Assembly (NCBI GenBank): GCA_017481745.1
Contig: JAFUOV010000015.1
Span: 1-58,463, forward strand
Direction of reading: 5' to 3'
DNA: 58,463 nucleotides
From: Bacteroidaceae bacterium
Lineage (GTDB): Bacteria; Bacteroidota; Bacteroidia; Bacteroidales; Barnesiellaceae_A
Shown: positions 1-7,618 of the stretch, one piece after another
Layout of the letters: each line of letters opens with the position of its first letter
Numbering within the stretch: the stretch's first letter is position 1
Notes under the pieces: model-generated
What the model saw: the letters and a program-made list of their open reading frames with translations, nothing else
Databases searched by the model: none
Told to the model about the DNA's origin: nothing
Made by a program: the position numbers and the translations under genes

Positions 1-240
1 CCCAAGATAGGCTGCGCCTCGGGATAAAAAATAAATTGCATTTATTTTGTTCTCCTCTCGGCTTGCACTACGTTGGGTAACGCCCAAGATAGTCTACGCC
101 TTGGGATAAAAAATAAATTGCATTTATATTGTTATCCTCTCGGCGTGCACTACTTTGTTTAACGCCCAAGATAGGCTTCGCCTTGGGATAAAAAATAAAT
201 TGAATTTATTTTGTTCTCCTCTCGGCTTGCACTATCTTTG
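1..240. repeat. 82-bp tandem repeat, about three units, carrying promoter copies
   Basis: Units begin at 1, 83 and 165, each with CCCAAGATAG, followed by a TTG-bearing AT-rich stretch, CTCCTCTCGG or a close variant, and TGCACTA. The first 23 bases of each unit form a small hairpin (CCCAAG/CTTGGG, perfect in units 2 and 3, one mismatch in unit 1). Unit 3 ends in a perfect TATCTTTG; the same place reads TACGTTGG in unit 1 and TACTTTG in unit 2, so only the gene-proximal unit keeps an intact -7 element. The array may extend upstream of the window. Confidence 0.9.
211..240 (+). promoter_or_regulatory. Promoter of the gph-like gene
   Basis: TTG at 211-213, a 19-bp spacer and TATCTTTG at 233-240 match the Bacteroidetes primary-sigma consensus. 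Only 5 nt separate the element from the ATG at 246, so transcription should start at or next to the start codon. Confidence 0.8.
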
Positions 241-245
241 CCACT

Positions 246-896
246 ATGAAACGACTTGTTATTTTTGATCTTGATGGTACTTTGCTCAATACGATTGACG
301 ACCTTGCTGTGGCGGTGAATTATGCATTGGGCGAGTGTGGTTATCAGCTGCACGATGTGAGTGAGTATCCGATGTTTGTGGGCAATGGTATTGGCAAATT
401 GTTGGAGCGGGCATTACCCATCGAGGCTCGCAATGAGGCTGTGTTGCAACGTATGCGACAGTTGTTTCTGCATTATTACGATGAGCATAACGCGGTGCAT
501 ACACGTCCGTATGAAGGGATTGTGGCGTTGCTCGAGGAGTTGCAACGACGAGGTGTCATGCTGGCTGTGGCATCCAATAAGTATCAGAGCGCAACCTTGC
601 AACTGATAGCGCATTATTTTCCTACTATTCGGTTTGTGGCTGTGCTGGGGCAACGCGAGGGTATCCCGGTGAAACCTCATCCTGCTATTGTCTATGACAT
701 CTTGTCTATTGCCCATGTCGCTGCCGATGAAGTGCTGTATGTGGGCGACTCGGGTGTCGATATGCAGTCGGCTGCCGCTGCCGGTGTGGCATCGGTTGGG
801 GTTACTTGGGGATTCCGTTCGGAGCAGGAGTTGATGTCGGCAGGTGCTATGCACATTATAAGCAGTGCCGACCGTTTGCTCTCTCTGCTTGACTAA
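246..896 (+). CDS. gph: HAD-family phosphatase, phosphoglycolate phosphatase-like
   Basis: A 216-residue haloacid dehalogenase-fold hydrolase. Motif I is FDLDGTLLNT at residues 7-16 with the nucleophile and acid Asp pair; motif II is the Ser in VASNK; motif III includes the Lys of VKPHP; motif IV is VGDSGVDM. An alpha-helical cap lies between motifs I and II, as in the Gph/PGMB subfamily, and the length is normal. The likely reaction is removal of phosphate from 2-phosphoglycolate or another small phosphoester in the cytoplasm; substrate cannot be told from sequence. The start fits the promoter at 211-240, which leaves no room for a 5' leader. Its stop overlaps that of the convergent nitroreductase gene by two bases. 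Confidence 0.88.
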   Translation: MKRLVIFDLDGTLLNTIDDLAVAVNYALGECGYQLHDVSEYPMFVGNGIGKLLERALPIEARNEAVLQRMRQLFLHYYDEHNAVHTRPYEGIVALLEELQRRGVMLAVASNKYQSATLQLIAHYFPTIRFVAVLGQREGIPVKPHPAIVYDILSIAHVAADEVLYVGDSGVDMQSAAAAGVASVGVTWGFRSEQELMSAGAMHIISSADRLLSLLD

Positions 897-1651
897 ACGT
901 CGTATTCTTCCAATATACCATATCCTTGGTCTTTGTAGTAGCCCATGGTATGGTAGGTCATGCCCTCTTTGTAATATTCGGTCATGTGTATTGCCCACCC
1001 TTTGTCGGTTGTCCCTATGCTGTGCGAGTGGTTGTGCAAGGCTATGTTGTGGTCGTGGCGTAACAATAGCTCTTCCATGCCTTCTTCGTGGTAGTGGTTG
1101 TGGTGTATAACCAGCGATTGGTCTTGCTTGGGGCGTTGGTCGGGTTGCTCGCGCGGATATCCGATTGCCAATCCGCATACGATGGCTACTCCCTTGGGTA
1201 GTTGCAGTAGTTCCGATAGCTTGTGTGGCGCTGCGGTGCGTATGTAGCCAATGCAGCAGCACCCCAATCCTATTGCCTCTGCCATGATGCGGGCGTTGCT
1301 CAAGGCAATGGATGCATCAATAACGCCTACCAAGATGCCGTCGAGGGTGCGTTGGAAGGGTGGAAGGGGTAGTTCTTTTTGTTGGGTGGCAACTTCTATC
1401 TTGTGGTAGTCGCTGCAGAAGACAAGAAACAGCGCGCAGGTCTTTATTTGTTTCTGTCCCGTGAGGGCATATATCTCTTCCTTCAACTCCTGATTGTCTA
1501 TGGCTATAACGCTGTACTGCTGTCCGTTATAACTCGATGGCGAGCAGGCTATGGCTTGGTATATAAGAGCTGTTTTCTCGGGTTCGATAGCTTGCCTCTC
1601 GTAGCGACGTACCGAGGTGCGTTGCAGTAGGGTGTCGACAATATTTTTCAT
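893..1651 (-). CDS. Nitroreductase-family NAD(P)H-dependent flavin oxidoreductase
   Basis: 252 residues with the nitroreductase fold typical of FMN enzymes: RTSVRRYE near the N-terminus binds the FMN phosphate, SPSSYNGQ is the usual second FMN contact, and GLGCCCIGYIR plus a GLAIGYP motif close the domain. This resembles the NfsA/FRP group acting on quinones, nitro compounds or flavin. The last 50 residues, after the flavodomain, are rich in His, Tyr and Met and I do not recognise them. It ends the minus-strand run that starts at 6166; 52 bp separate it from the gene upstream, so it may be co-transcribed or have its own start. Physiological substrate unknown. Confidence 0.85.
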   Translation of the reverse strand: MKNIVDTLLQRTSVRRYERQAIEPEKTALIYQAIACSPSSYNGQQYSVIAIDNQELKEEIYALTGQKQIKTCALFLVFCSDYHKIEVATQQKELPLPPFQRTLDGILVGVIDASIALSNARIMAEAIGLGCCCIGYIRTAAPHKLSELLQLPKGVAIVCGLAIGYPREQPDQRPKQDQSLVIHHNHYHEEGMEELLLRHDHNIALHNHSHSIGTTDKGWAIHMTEYYKEGMTYHTMGYYKDQGYGILEEYDV

Positions 1652-1703
1652 ACGGCTTTTTCTTTTTGAAACAACCGTATCGACTATTTTGTTGCGTGTG
1701 GGT

Positions 1704-2087
1704 TTATTCTGTGGCTGTGAGTAGTGTCAAGCCTCGTTGAATATAGGCAAATTGCATATCGCGCTCTTTCAGCAGTGTGTCGTTCCACGATATGATGTCG
1801 ATGTCGAGGGGGATAATACCTTGCAGTTTTGATTGTTTGGTGCGACCGGCTGCTTGTTCCCACGACTTGAATGTGTCGTGCAGCGTGGCATAGTCGATAT
1901 TGGTAGATATCTGCAACAGGGCATTGGCATACGGAGCAGCTGCAATACTGCCTTCGGCTTCTGTCTCGTATATGGGCGTTTGCGCTGTTACCTGTACCAA
2001 CGTTTTTATGCGGTCGATGGTGTTGGCAAGCATGGTATGCTTGTCTGTTCTGTTGGCTCCGAGGCTTATCAAGGCTGTCGACATCAT
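1704..2087 (-). CDS. Short HPPK (FolK)-like protein
   Basis: 127 residues related to 6-hydroxymethyl-7,8-dihydropterin pyrophosphokinase. Visible family features are SLGAN near the N-terminus, YETEAEG, an AGRTKQSK segment and PLDIDII, which retains the two Mg-binding Asp of the family's DLDI motif. HPPK is usually about 150-160 residues; this protein stops soon after that motif and lacks the following His/Arg segment (the PH...R.F..L.P region). It may be a divergent folate enzyme or a paralogue with altered activity. Two adjacent ATGs exist (2087 and 2084). Its start is 4 bp from the stop of the metallophosphoesterase gene, so the two are very probably co-transcribed. Confidence 0.7.
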   Translation of the reverse strand: MMSTALISLGANRTDKHTMLANTIDRIKTLVQVTAQTPIYETEAEGSIAAAPYANALLQISTNIDYATLHDTFKSWEQAAGRTKQSKLQGIIPLDIDIISWNDTLLKERDMQFAYIQRGLTLLTATE

Positions 2088-2091
2088 AGTA

Positions 2092-3261
2092 CTACTCGAC
2101 CGATTGCAAGGTTATTACTGTGATTTCGGGGGTTGCGCCTATACGTGTGGGTATCATTGTGCAGCCTATACCCACGTTTACATATAGATATTGATTTCCT
2201 TCTTGGTACATACCGCCCCATTCGGGATAGCGTATTACTGCCGGCGAGAAGTTGCCCAACGTCAGTTGCAAGGCATGGGTGTGTCCCGATAGGGTGAGGT
2301 CGATATTGCTATGCGGTATTACCTCGGCACGCCAATGGCGAGGATTGTGGCTGAGCAATATCTTGAATGTGCTATCTTGTAGCGATGGGTATGCCTTGTG
2401 CAGGTCGCCATATTGTTGGAAGGGCGGTTCGCCCCAATTTTCGACACCGATGATGGCAATAGAGTCGTTGCCGGTGTGTATAAAGGAGCTTGCATTGTCG
2501 AGTTGTTTCCAGCCCATTTCTTTGATAATGTGGCTCATTTGGGCTAAATTATCATTACGGGCAGCCTCCGACTCCCACTTGACAAAGTCGCCATAGTCGT
2601 GATTGCCCATAACGGTAAATATACCGTCCCGAGCCTTCAGTTGCGATAGAATGTCGTTGTATTGCAATAGTTCGGAAGCTTTGCGGTTTACCATATCGCC
2701 GGTGAAGAGTATTACATCGGGCTGTTGGGCGTTGATGCTATCGACCAACTTCTGCACGTATAGGCGTGAGTACATCGTTTCGAGGTGCATATCGGAGAAT
2801 TGCACGATGCGATAGTTGTCGAAAGCCGACGGCACCCGTTGGCTTGTCAGTGTAACCTCTTTAACCTGAATATTGTAACGGTTGAAAGCACCATAAATAA
2901 TGGCAATAGCACATATTGCTGCTATCGCCATGCCGGCGTAGCTACCCCATGTGCCTCGCGGGCGTCGCAGATAGTCGATGCACGACACAATGGTATAGCA
3001 AACCTTGGGCATGTAGAGTAGCATAAATCCATACATCACCCACACGAGCGTGGCTATGGCAGAGTGTAGTCCGCCAAAGTTGGCTATGCAAGCCAATGTC
3101 CCCAATATAATCAGTGCGATAAAATGTATGGTAAGATACCCTCTCACTCCTCTTTTGCCATATTGAGGTTCTATGAGGCGATGTGCCACGTACAAGTTGC
3201 ACACCGCTCCAACAATTCCTATTGAAGCTATACCAATGAGGTGGAGTAGGGTATGGTTCAT
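2092..3261 (-). CDS. Membrane-anchored metallophosphoesterase (YkuE-like)
   Basis: 389 residues. Four hydrophobic segments fill roughly residues 1-130; a calcineurin-like phosphoesterase domain follows from about residue 150. The metal-binding blocks are visible in order: FSDMHLE (D-x-H), FTGDMVNR (GD), GNHDYGD (GNHD), LLSHNP (H) and LSGHTHALQ (GHxH), so the active site appears intact. Proteins of this build in Bacteroidetes are usually annotated as YkuE-type phosphoesterases, possibly acting on lipid or envelope phosphates; the substrate is unknown. It lies 12 bp from the acyltransferase gene and 4 bp from the HPPK-like gene, which points to one operon. Confidence 0.88.
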   Translation of the reverse strand: MNHTLLHLIGIASIGIVGAVCNLYVAHRLIEPQYGKRGVRGYLTIHFIALIILGTLACIANFGGLHSAIATLVWVMYGFMLLYMPKVCYTIVSCIDYLRRPRGTWGSYAGMAIAAICAIAIIYGAFNRYNIQVKEVTLTSQRVPSAFDNYRIVQFSDMHLETMYSRLYVQKLVDSINAQQPDVILFTGDMVNRKASELLQYNDILSQLKARDGIFTVMGNHDYGDFVKWESEAARNDNLAQMSHIIKEMGWKQLDNASSFIHTGNDSIAIIGVENWGEPPFQQYGDLHKAYPSLQDSTFKILLSHNPRHWRAEVIPHSNIDLTLSGHTHALQLTLGNFSPAVIRYPEWGGMYQEGNQYLYVNVGIGCTMIPTRIGATPEITVITLQSVE

Positions 3262-3273
3262 AATATCATGTTG

Positions 3274-4431
3274 TTAAGCCTTGCCTTCAGCAGCCAACTT
3301 GTTCTTGAGGGTATTGCTATACATCAACAACATGGTGTTGCGTATGGTTTGAGCATCATCGTCCGATAGAGTGCCCAATTTCGCAATTTGTGTTTGGATG
3401 TATTTCTCAAATCCACATTTATCCTCGTCGCTATATTGCTCGGCAAAACGGTTGGTATTATATAGTGCATCGTATGCAATATAATTGTTCTTGAAGATGT
3501 GGTAGTTGAGGTGAATGTGGCGGTCGATAATTTGCGATACCGATTGCAATATCGAAGCCTTGTCGGCATTGGCATCTATTGCGTTCAACTCCTCGTTGAT
3601 ACATGGGTTAAACTGATAGTGTACCTTTCCTTTATAGCCCATAATACCAGTCTGCATGCTCACAAGGTCGTCTTTGGGCGTTTTCTTAAATTCGGGATTT
3701 TTGCTTTTTTGCAACAATTCGTATGCCTTGAGGCTGTCGCAGGGATCATATTCGTATGAGATAGAAACCGGAGCAATATTGAGTGAACGTATAGAATGTA
3801 GAATATCTCTGTCGCCCAACGACAGCATCTTGATGAGGGCATCTTGTGTGCGGTCGTTTGAGTCTTTCGAGCGACCCTCGCGTTGCGCTATCCATGCCGA
3901 TTGTTTCTTCTCATTGATAGCATAGTGTATATATGCCGATAATTGCTTGGCAGCTTCAAGTGCTTGTCTTACGCCTACACCGCGTTTCACGATAAAACTT
4001 TTGTTGAGGCGTACGAGGTCCGAAATCCAATCGTAAATGAGCAGGTTGCTGCCGATAGCTATCTCGCAAGTGTCAAAATTGTTGTTGTTCAATATCATAC
4101 ATAGGAACGATGCGTCGAGCACAATATCTCGATGGTTCGACATGTATAGATAATTCTTGTCGCGTGATAGGTTTTTCAAGCCGTCGTTTTCCAAGCCTTT
4201 GGTTGTACCGGCAATCAATTTGTTAATAAATGGCACAATTATCTCGGTCTGAAACTCTCTGATTGAGTTCAGGCTGAGCATTTTCATGCCGAATAGTTTA
4301 TAGTCAACTTCGGGCATAACAGTTGCAATAACGGTCTTGAACATAGGTTCTTCCAGCAACTGAGCCGCTTTAATGCGATATTCATCGTCGTTATAAGAGC
4401 GAATGTCTTCAAAATTGGCTATTTGTTCCAT
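3274..4431 (-). CDS. Glycerol-3-phosphate/lysophosphatidate-type acyltransferase
   Basis: 385 residues with a PlsC-type acyltransferase core. Block I is SNHRDIVLD (NHxxxxD) at about residues 97-105; a basic VKRGVGVR and the acceptor-binding REGRSKD follow; APVSISYEYDP resembles block IV. The length is greater than the usual 1-acylglycerol-3-phosphate acyltransferase of about 240 residues because of N- and C-terminal helical extensions. No signal peptide or clear membrane span is seen, so it probably associates with the membrane peripherally and takes part in phospholipid synthesis; the exact acyl acceptor is inferred only from family. It sits 34 bp downstream of the pseudouridine synthase gene. 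Confidence 0.82.
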   Translation of the reverse strand: MEQIANFEDIRSYNDDEYRIKAAQLLEEPMFKTVIATVMPEVDYKLFGMKMLSLNSIREFQTEIIVPFINKLIAGTTKGLENDGLKNLSRDKNYLYMSNHRDIVLDASFLCMILNNNNFDTCEIAIGSNLLIYDWISDLVRLNKSFIVKRGVGVRQALEAAKQLSAYIHYAINEKKQSAWIAQREGRSKDSNDRTQDALIKMLSLGDRDILHSIRSLNIAPVSISYEYDPCDSLKAYELLQKSKNPEFKKTPKDDLVSMQTGIMGYKGKVHYQFNPCINEELNAIDANADKASILQSVSQIIDRHIHLNYHIFKNNYIAYDALYNTNRFAEQYSDEDKCGFEKYIQTQIAKLGTLSDDDAQTIRNTMLLMYSNTLKNKLAAEGKA

Positions 4432-4465
4432 ATCTTAATAAAGAAGTTTATATCGTTAGTCGTGT

Positions 4466-5533
4466 TTATTCTTCGTCGTTGATGTCGCGCGATGCGATGT
4501 ATTGTCGCCAGCGACCTATCAGATTTTGCATGTCGGCAGGTATCTCGGTATCGAAAAACATGTCTTTTCCGGTACGCGGGTGCTTAAAGCCCAATGTCTT
4601 GGCATGTAGGGCTTGTCGAGGGCATATGTCGAAACAATTCTGTACAAATTGGCGGTACTTGGCAAATGTAGTGCCACGCAGTATCTGGTCGCCACCGTAA
4701 CGCTCGTCGTTGAACAGTGTATGACCTATATGCTTCATGTGCACACGTATCTGGTGTGTGCGACCTGTTTCCAATACACACTCTACAACCGATACATATC
4801 CCAGTCGTTCAATGGTGTTGTAGTGAGTAACAGCACTCTTGCCATAGTCGCCATTGGGGAAAACGGTCATTTGTAGGCGGTCTTTGAGGCTGCGCCCTAT
4901 GTTACCTTCGATGCGTCCGGTTTCATTCTCCATGCTGCCCCACACAACGGCAACGTACTTGCGTTGGGTTGTTTTGTTGAAAAATTGGAGACCCAGATGT
5001 GTCTTTGCCTCCGGGGTCTTTGCTATCACCAATAGTCCCGATGTATCCTTGTCGATGCGGTGAACAAGCCCCAGTCGAGGGTCGCTCACATCGTAGTCGG
5101 GCGTGTCGCGGAAGTGCCATGCCAAGGCGTTGACCAATGTGCCGCTATAATTGCCATGTCCCGGATGCACCACAAGCCCGGCTTGCTTGTTTACAACCAA
5201 TACATCATCGTCTTCGTAAACAATGTCGAGAGGTATATCTTGTGCAATAATCTCACACTCGTATCGGGGTCGATCCATTACAATCGACACAACATCAAGG
5301 GGCTTTACGCGATAGTTCGATTTTACCGGCTTGCCATTGACCAATATGCAGCCTGCCTCTGCCGCTTGCTGTATGCGATTGCGAGAGGCATTCTCCATGC
5401 GGGTAACGAGAAACTTGTCTACGCGCAACAACGTCTGTCCCTTATCGGCAACAAAACGAAAGTGCTCGTATAGTTCGCGCTCGTTCTCGTCGGTAAGCAG
5501 TAGTTCTTCTCCGGTGTAGATATCCTCGCTCAT
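4466..5533 (-). CDS. RluA/RluD-family 23S rRNA pseudouridine synthase
   Basis: 355 residues. An S4-like RNA-binding domain covers about 35-90 (RVDKFLVTRM to GCILVNGKPV), and the catalytic domain from about 100 carries HRIDKDTSGLL with the catalytic Asp, then the GRTHQIRVH motif. Length and order match RluD-type enzymes, which make pseudouridines in helix 69 of 23S rRNA. It lies between the PASTA gene (12 bp) and the acyltransferase gene. In several Bacteroidales genomes I recall a D-Ala-D-Ala ligase gene between these two functions; none is present here. Confidence 0.9.
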   Translation of the reverse strand: MSEDIYTGEELLLTDENERELYEHFRFVADKGQTLLRVDKFLVTRMENASRNRIQQAAEAGCILVNGKPVKSNYRVKPLDVVSIVMDRPRYECEIIAQDIPLDIVYEDDDVLVVNKQAGLVVHPGHGNYSGTLVNALAWHFRDTPDYDVSDPRLGLVHRIDKDTSGLLVIAKTPEAKTHLGLQFFNKTTQRKYVAVVWGSMENETGRIEGNIGRSLKDRLQMTVFPNGDYGKSAVTHYNTIERLGYVSVVECVLETGRTHQIRVHMKHIGHTLFNDERYGGDQILRGTTFAKYRQFVQNCFDICPRQALHAKTLGFKHPRTGKDMFFDTEIPADMQNLIGRWRQYIASRDINDEE

Positions 5534-5545
5534 AGGTCGATGTGT

Positions 5546-6166
5546 TTAGAAGAAAAAGTCGTCTTCTACAATAATCTCTTCTTGGCTGATAGAGTCGCTT
5601 GCCGCAGTGTTATCGCTCGACTCGCCTTCCCCCACAACCAACACTATTGTGGTAGATGCAGCTACTTGCTCGCCGCCTACAACCGATTGACCATTCTGTT
5701 TTATATCCAACACAAGGTCTTTGTAGGGCGACTCTTTATATTGTATCTCTATGTTTTTAAATCCCACACTTGCAAGTTGAGCCTTGGCTTGGCGCACCGA
5801 TGTGTTGATGAGGTGCGGCACGCGAATGGTGCGAGGTGTAAAGGCGTTGATGGTGAGGTATATGACACGACCCTCTTTTACCTTTGAGTCGGGAGCCGGA
5901 ATTTGCTCCATAACAATGCCGGGAGTAGCATTTTCGTTGTAGATAGAGTCGATAATTTCATATCGCAATCCGTGTCGTTGCAGTATATATGTAGCCTCGT
6001 CGATAGGCATATATTTGACCGACGGTAGTTGAGTGGCATCGTTGTGGCGTGTGTATGAGTTGAGCCATATATTTAGCCCCATAAACAGTACGATGGTTAC
6101 CAACAGCATAGATAGCAGAGTGGCTATGATGCGGTGATTTTTCAGAAAATCCAAAAACTTTTTCAT
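5546..6166 (-). CDS. PASTA-domain single-pass membrane protein
   Basis: 206 residues from the ATG at 6166. The N-terminus MKKFLDFLKNHR is followed by one membrane span (about residues 13-33), then at least two PASTA-type repeats of about 70 residues, each with a pattern like MPIDEATYILQRHGL and an EQIPAPDSKVKEGR or VGGEQVAAS element. A PASTA domain usually binds cell-wall material next to kinases or penicillin-binding proteins; there is no kinase or PBP domain here. The acidic C-terminus ends in FFF. The frame is open to 6235, but the promoter at 6199-6228 lies inside that extension, so 6166 is the right start. Confidence 0.87.
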   Translation of the reverse strand: MKKFLDFLKNHRIIATLLSMLLVTIVLFMGLNIWLNSYTRHNDATQLPSVKYMPIDEATYILQRHGLRYEIIDSIYNENATPGIVMEQIPAPDSKVKEGRVIYLTINAFTPRTIRVPHLINTSVRQAKAQLASVGFKNIEIQYKESPYKDLVLDIKQNGQSVVGGEQVAASTTIVLVVGEGESSDNTAASDSISQEEIIVEDDFFF

Positions 6167-6198
6167 AGTTTCTTGATAAGTTGTTTTTATACAAGATA

Positions 6199-6228
6199 CA
6201 AAGGTAGTGATTTTAGGTTTATTGTCAA
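6199..6228 (-). promoter_or_regulatory. Promoter of the PASTA-rluD operon
   Basis: On the minus strand the sequence reads TTG (6226-6228), a 19-bp spacer, TACCTTTG (6199-6206). It fixes the PASTA start at 6166 with a leader of roughly 30 nt. Confidence 0.8.
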
Positions 6229-6370
6229 GCCCCAAAATGGAAGATAATCTTGGCGAATTTTGAGTTTTTTCAAAATAGCGCTTCTAATACTTTAGAAATA
6301 AGAGCCCTATAATATAGTACTGCGAAATAAGTTTTATTTGATAATTTATACTTAAAAAAAGTGATTATCG

Positions 6371-6401
6371 TTGCACCGTTTGAGGTAAAGCATTACCTTT
6401 G
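6371..6401 (+). promoter_or_regulatory. Promoter of the coiled-coil membrane protein gene
   Basis: TTG at 6371-6373, a 20-bp spacer and TACCTTTG at 6394-6401; ATG follows 21 nt later. It is divergent from the PASTA promoter, about 165 bp away. Confidence 0.78.
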
Positions 6402-6422
6402 CATGCATAAAATATTATAGAA

Positions 6423-7331
6423 ATGGCTTTGATAGAGAAAATAAAAGAGAACAAATTGTTTTGGGGCGTTATTGCGTTGGCAGTAGTGTTGGTAACATTG
6501 GTGATTATTCTGCTTGTTCAGAGCACCAAACAAGCCAAAGAGATAGAACGTCTTGAGGTAGATAAGGAGCGAATGGAGCTTGAGCATGAGTATGCCGATC
6601 TTGCCGAGCAATATGCTATATATGAGGGGCAAAAGATGGTGCTCAAAAACGACTCGTTGATAGAGCGTCTCGAAGCCGAGCAAATCAAGGTACAACGCTT
6701 GTATGAAGAGTTGAAATCGGAGAAGGCTACCAGCGCCAAGCGTATAGCCGAGTTGCGTGCCGAGCTCGAAACATTGCGTGGCATTATGCGCGTGTATGTA
6801 GCTCAAATCGACTCGCTCAATCGTGAAAACAAAAACCTTCGTGCCGAAAATCGCAAGGTGCGTCGCGAGTATGAAAAGGTGTCGGAGCGTGCCGAGGTGT
6901 TGCTCAATCAGCGCGATTCGTTGCATGAGAAAGTAACCATTGCATCGAAACTCGATGCGGTGAATGTGCGTGTTGTGCCTTTGAGAAACAATGGCAAGGT
7001 GGCAAAGAAAATCAAGCAAATCAACAAATTGGAAATATCGTTCTCTATTGCCAAGAACGTAACAGCCTCGACCGGCGAGAAATATGTCTATGCACGTATT
7101 CGCAAGCCCGACGGCGACATATTGTTCAAGAGCGAAAGCAACGTATTCCCCTTTGAAGATGGCAACATCGTCTACTCTTGCAGCAAAATCATCGAGTTTG
7201 CCGGTGAGGAAATAAGCGATGTAAAAATGTATTGGGATGTAGATGAATATCTCTATCCCGGTGATTATGAGGTGGAAATATTTGCCGATAACTATCTGAT
7301 AGGCAACGGCTCATTCAGTTTGACAAAATAA
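6423..7331 (+). CDS. Membrane-anchored coiled-coil protein, conserved Bacteroidetes type
   Basis: 302 residues. A short cytoplasmic N-terminus is followed by one hydrophobic span at about residues 13-34 (FWGVIALAVVLVTLVIILLV), then a long charged heptad-like coiled coil to about residue 180, then a beta-rich C-terminal domain of about 110 residues containing YVYARIRKPDGDILF and YPGDYEVEIFAD. Proteins with this layout occur in Bacteroidetes without an assigned function; the arrangement suggests a periplasmic spacer with a terminal binding or assembly module. Monocistronic, with its own promoter. No enzyme motif is visible. Confidence 0.75.
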   Translation: MALIEKIKENKLFWGVIALAVVLVTLVIILLVQSTKQAKEIERLEVDKERMELEHEYADLAEQYAIYEGQKMVLKNDSLIERLEAEQIKVQRLYEELKSEKATSAKRIAELRAELETLRGIMRVYVAQIDSLNRENKNLRAENRKVRREYEKVSERAEVLLNQRDSLHEKVTIASKLDAVNVRVVPLRNNGKVAKKIKQINKLEISFSIAKNVTASTGEKYVYARIRKPDGDILFKSESNVFPFEDGNIVYSCSKIIEFAGEEISDVKMYWDVDEYLYPGDYEVEIFADNYLIGNGSFSLTK

Positions 7332-7413
7332 TATTTTGATGAATTCGGTGTGAGGAAATCGCTGTCTCAGTTATGATAGCGATGTCGGAGCATCACCCCG
7401 CATAAGCATATAG

Positions 7414-7469
7414 CATCGGCTCAAATGCGCATGGAAAAAGAGAGACGTCCTGCATATTTTGAGCCGATG
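7414..7469. repeat. 12-bp perfect inverted repeat with 32-nt spacer
   Basis: CATCGGCTCAAA (7414-7425) and TTTGAGCCGATG (7458-7469) are exact complements. Neither side is followed by a T-run, so it is not a typical intrinsic terminator. It is the only clear structure in the 287-bp gap between the coiled-coil gene and the first nuclease gene. Confidence 0.7.
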
Positions 7470-7585
7470 TTGTGTTTACCCAATAATATCATCGTAGATT
7501 TTAATACTTGTGTCAAAGTTGTGCCAAAATGGTTATTGACACTTTTTTTTGAAGGTATATGTTACAACTTGTAGAAATTAGTTAC

Positions 7586-7593
7586 TATATTTG
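7586..7593 (+). promoter_or_regulatory. Possible -7 element of the first nuclease gene
   Basis: TATATTTG fits TAnnTTTG and lies 26 bp before the ATG. The nearest TTG (7569-7571) gives a spacer of only 14 bp, so the -33 part is weak. Confidence 0.4.
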
Positions 7594-7618
7594 TACTCTT
7601 CAAGAAAAAGCATGAGAA

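Noticed and set aside
1..240. CRISPR array reading of the tandem units
   Set aside because: The units are contiguous 82-bp near-identical repeats with no unique spacers, and they contain promoter elements.
414..1262. 282-codon minus-strand open frame bridging gph and the nitroreductase gene
   Set aside because: Overlaps two real genes in other frames and matches nothing.
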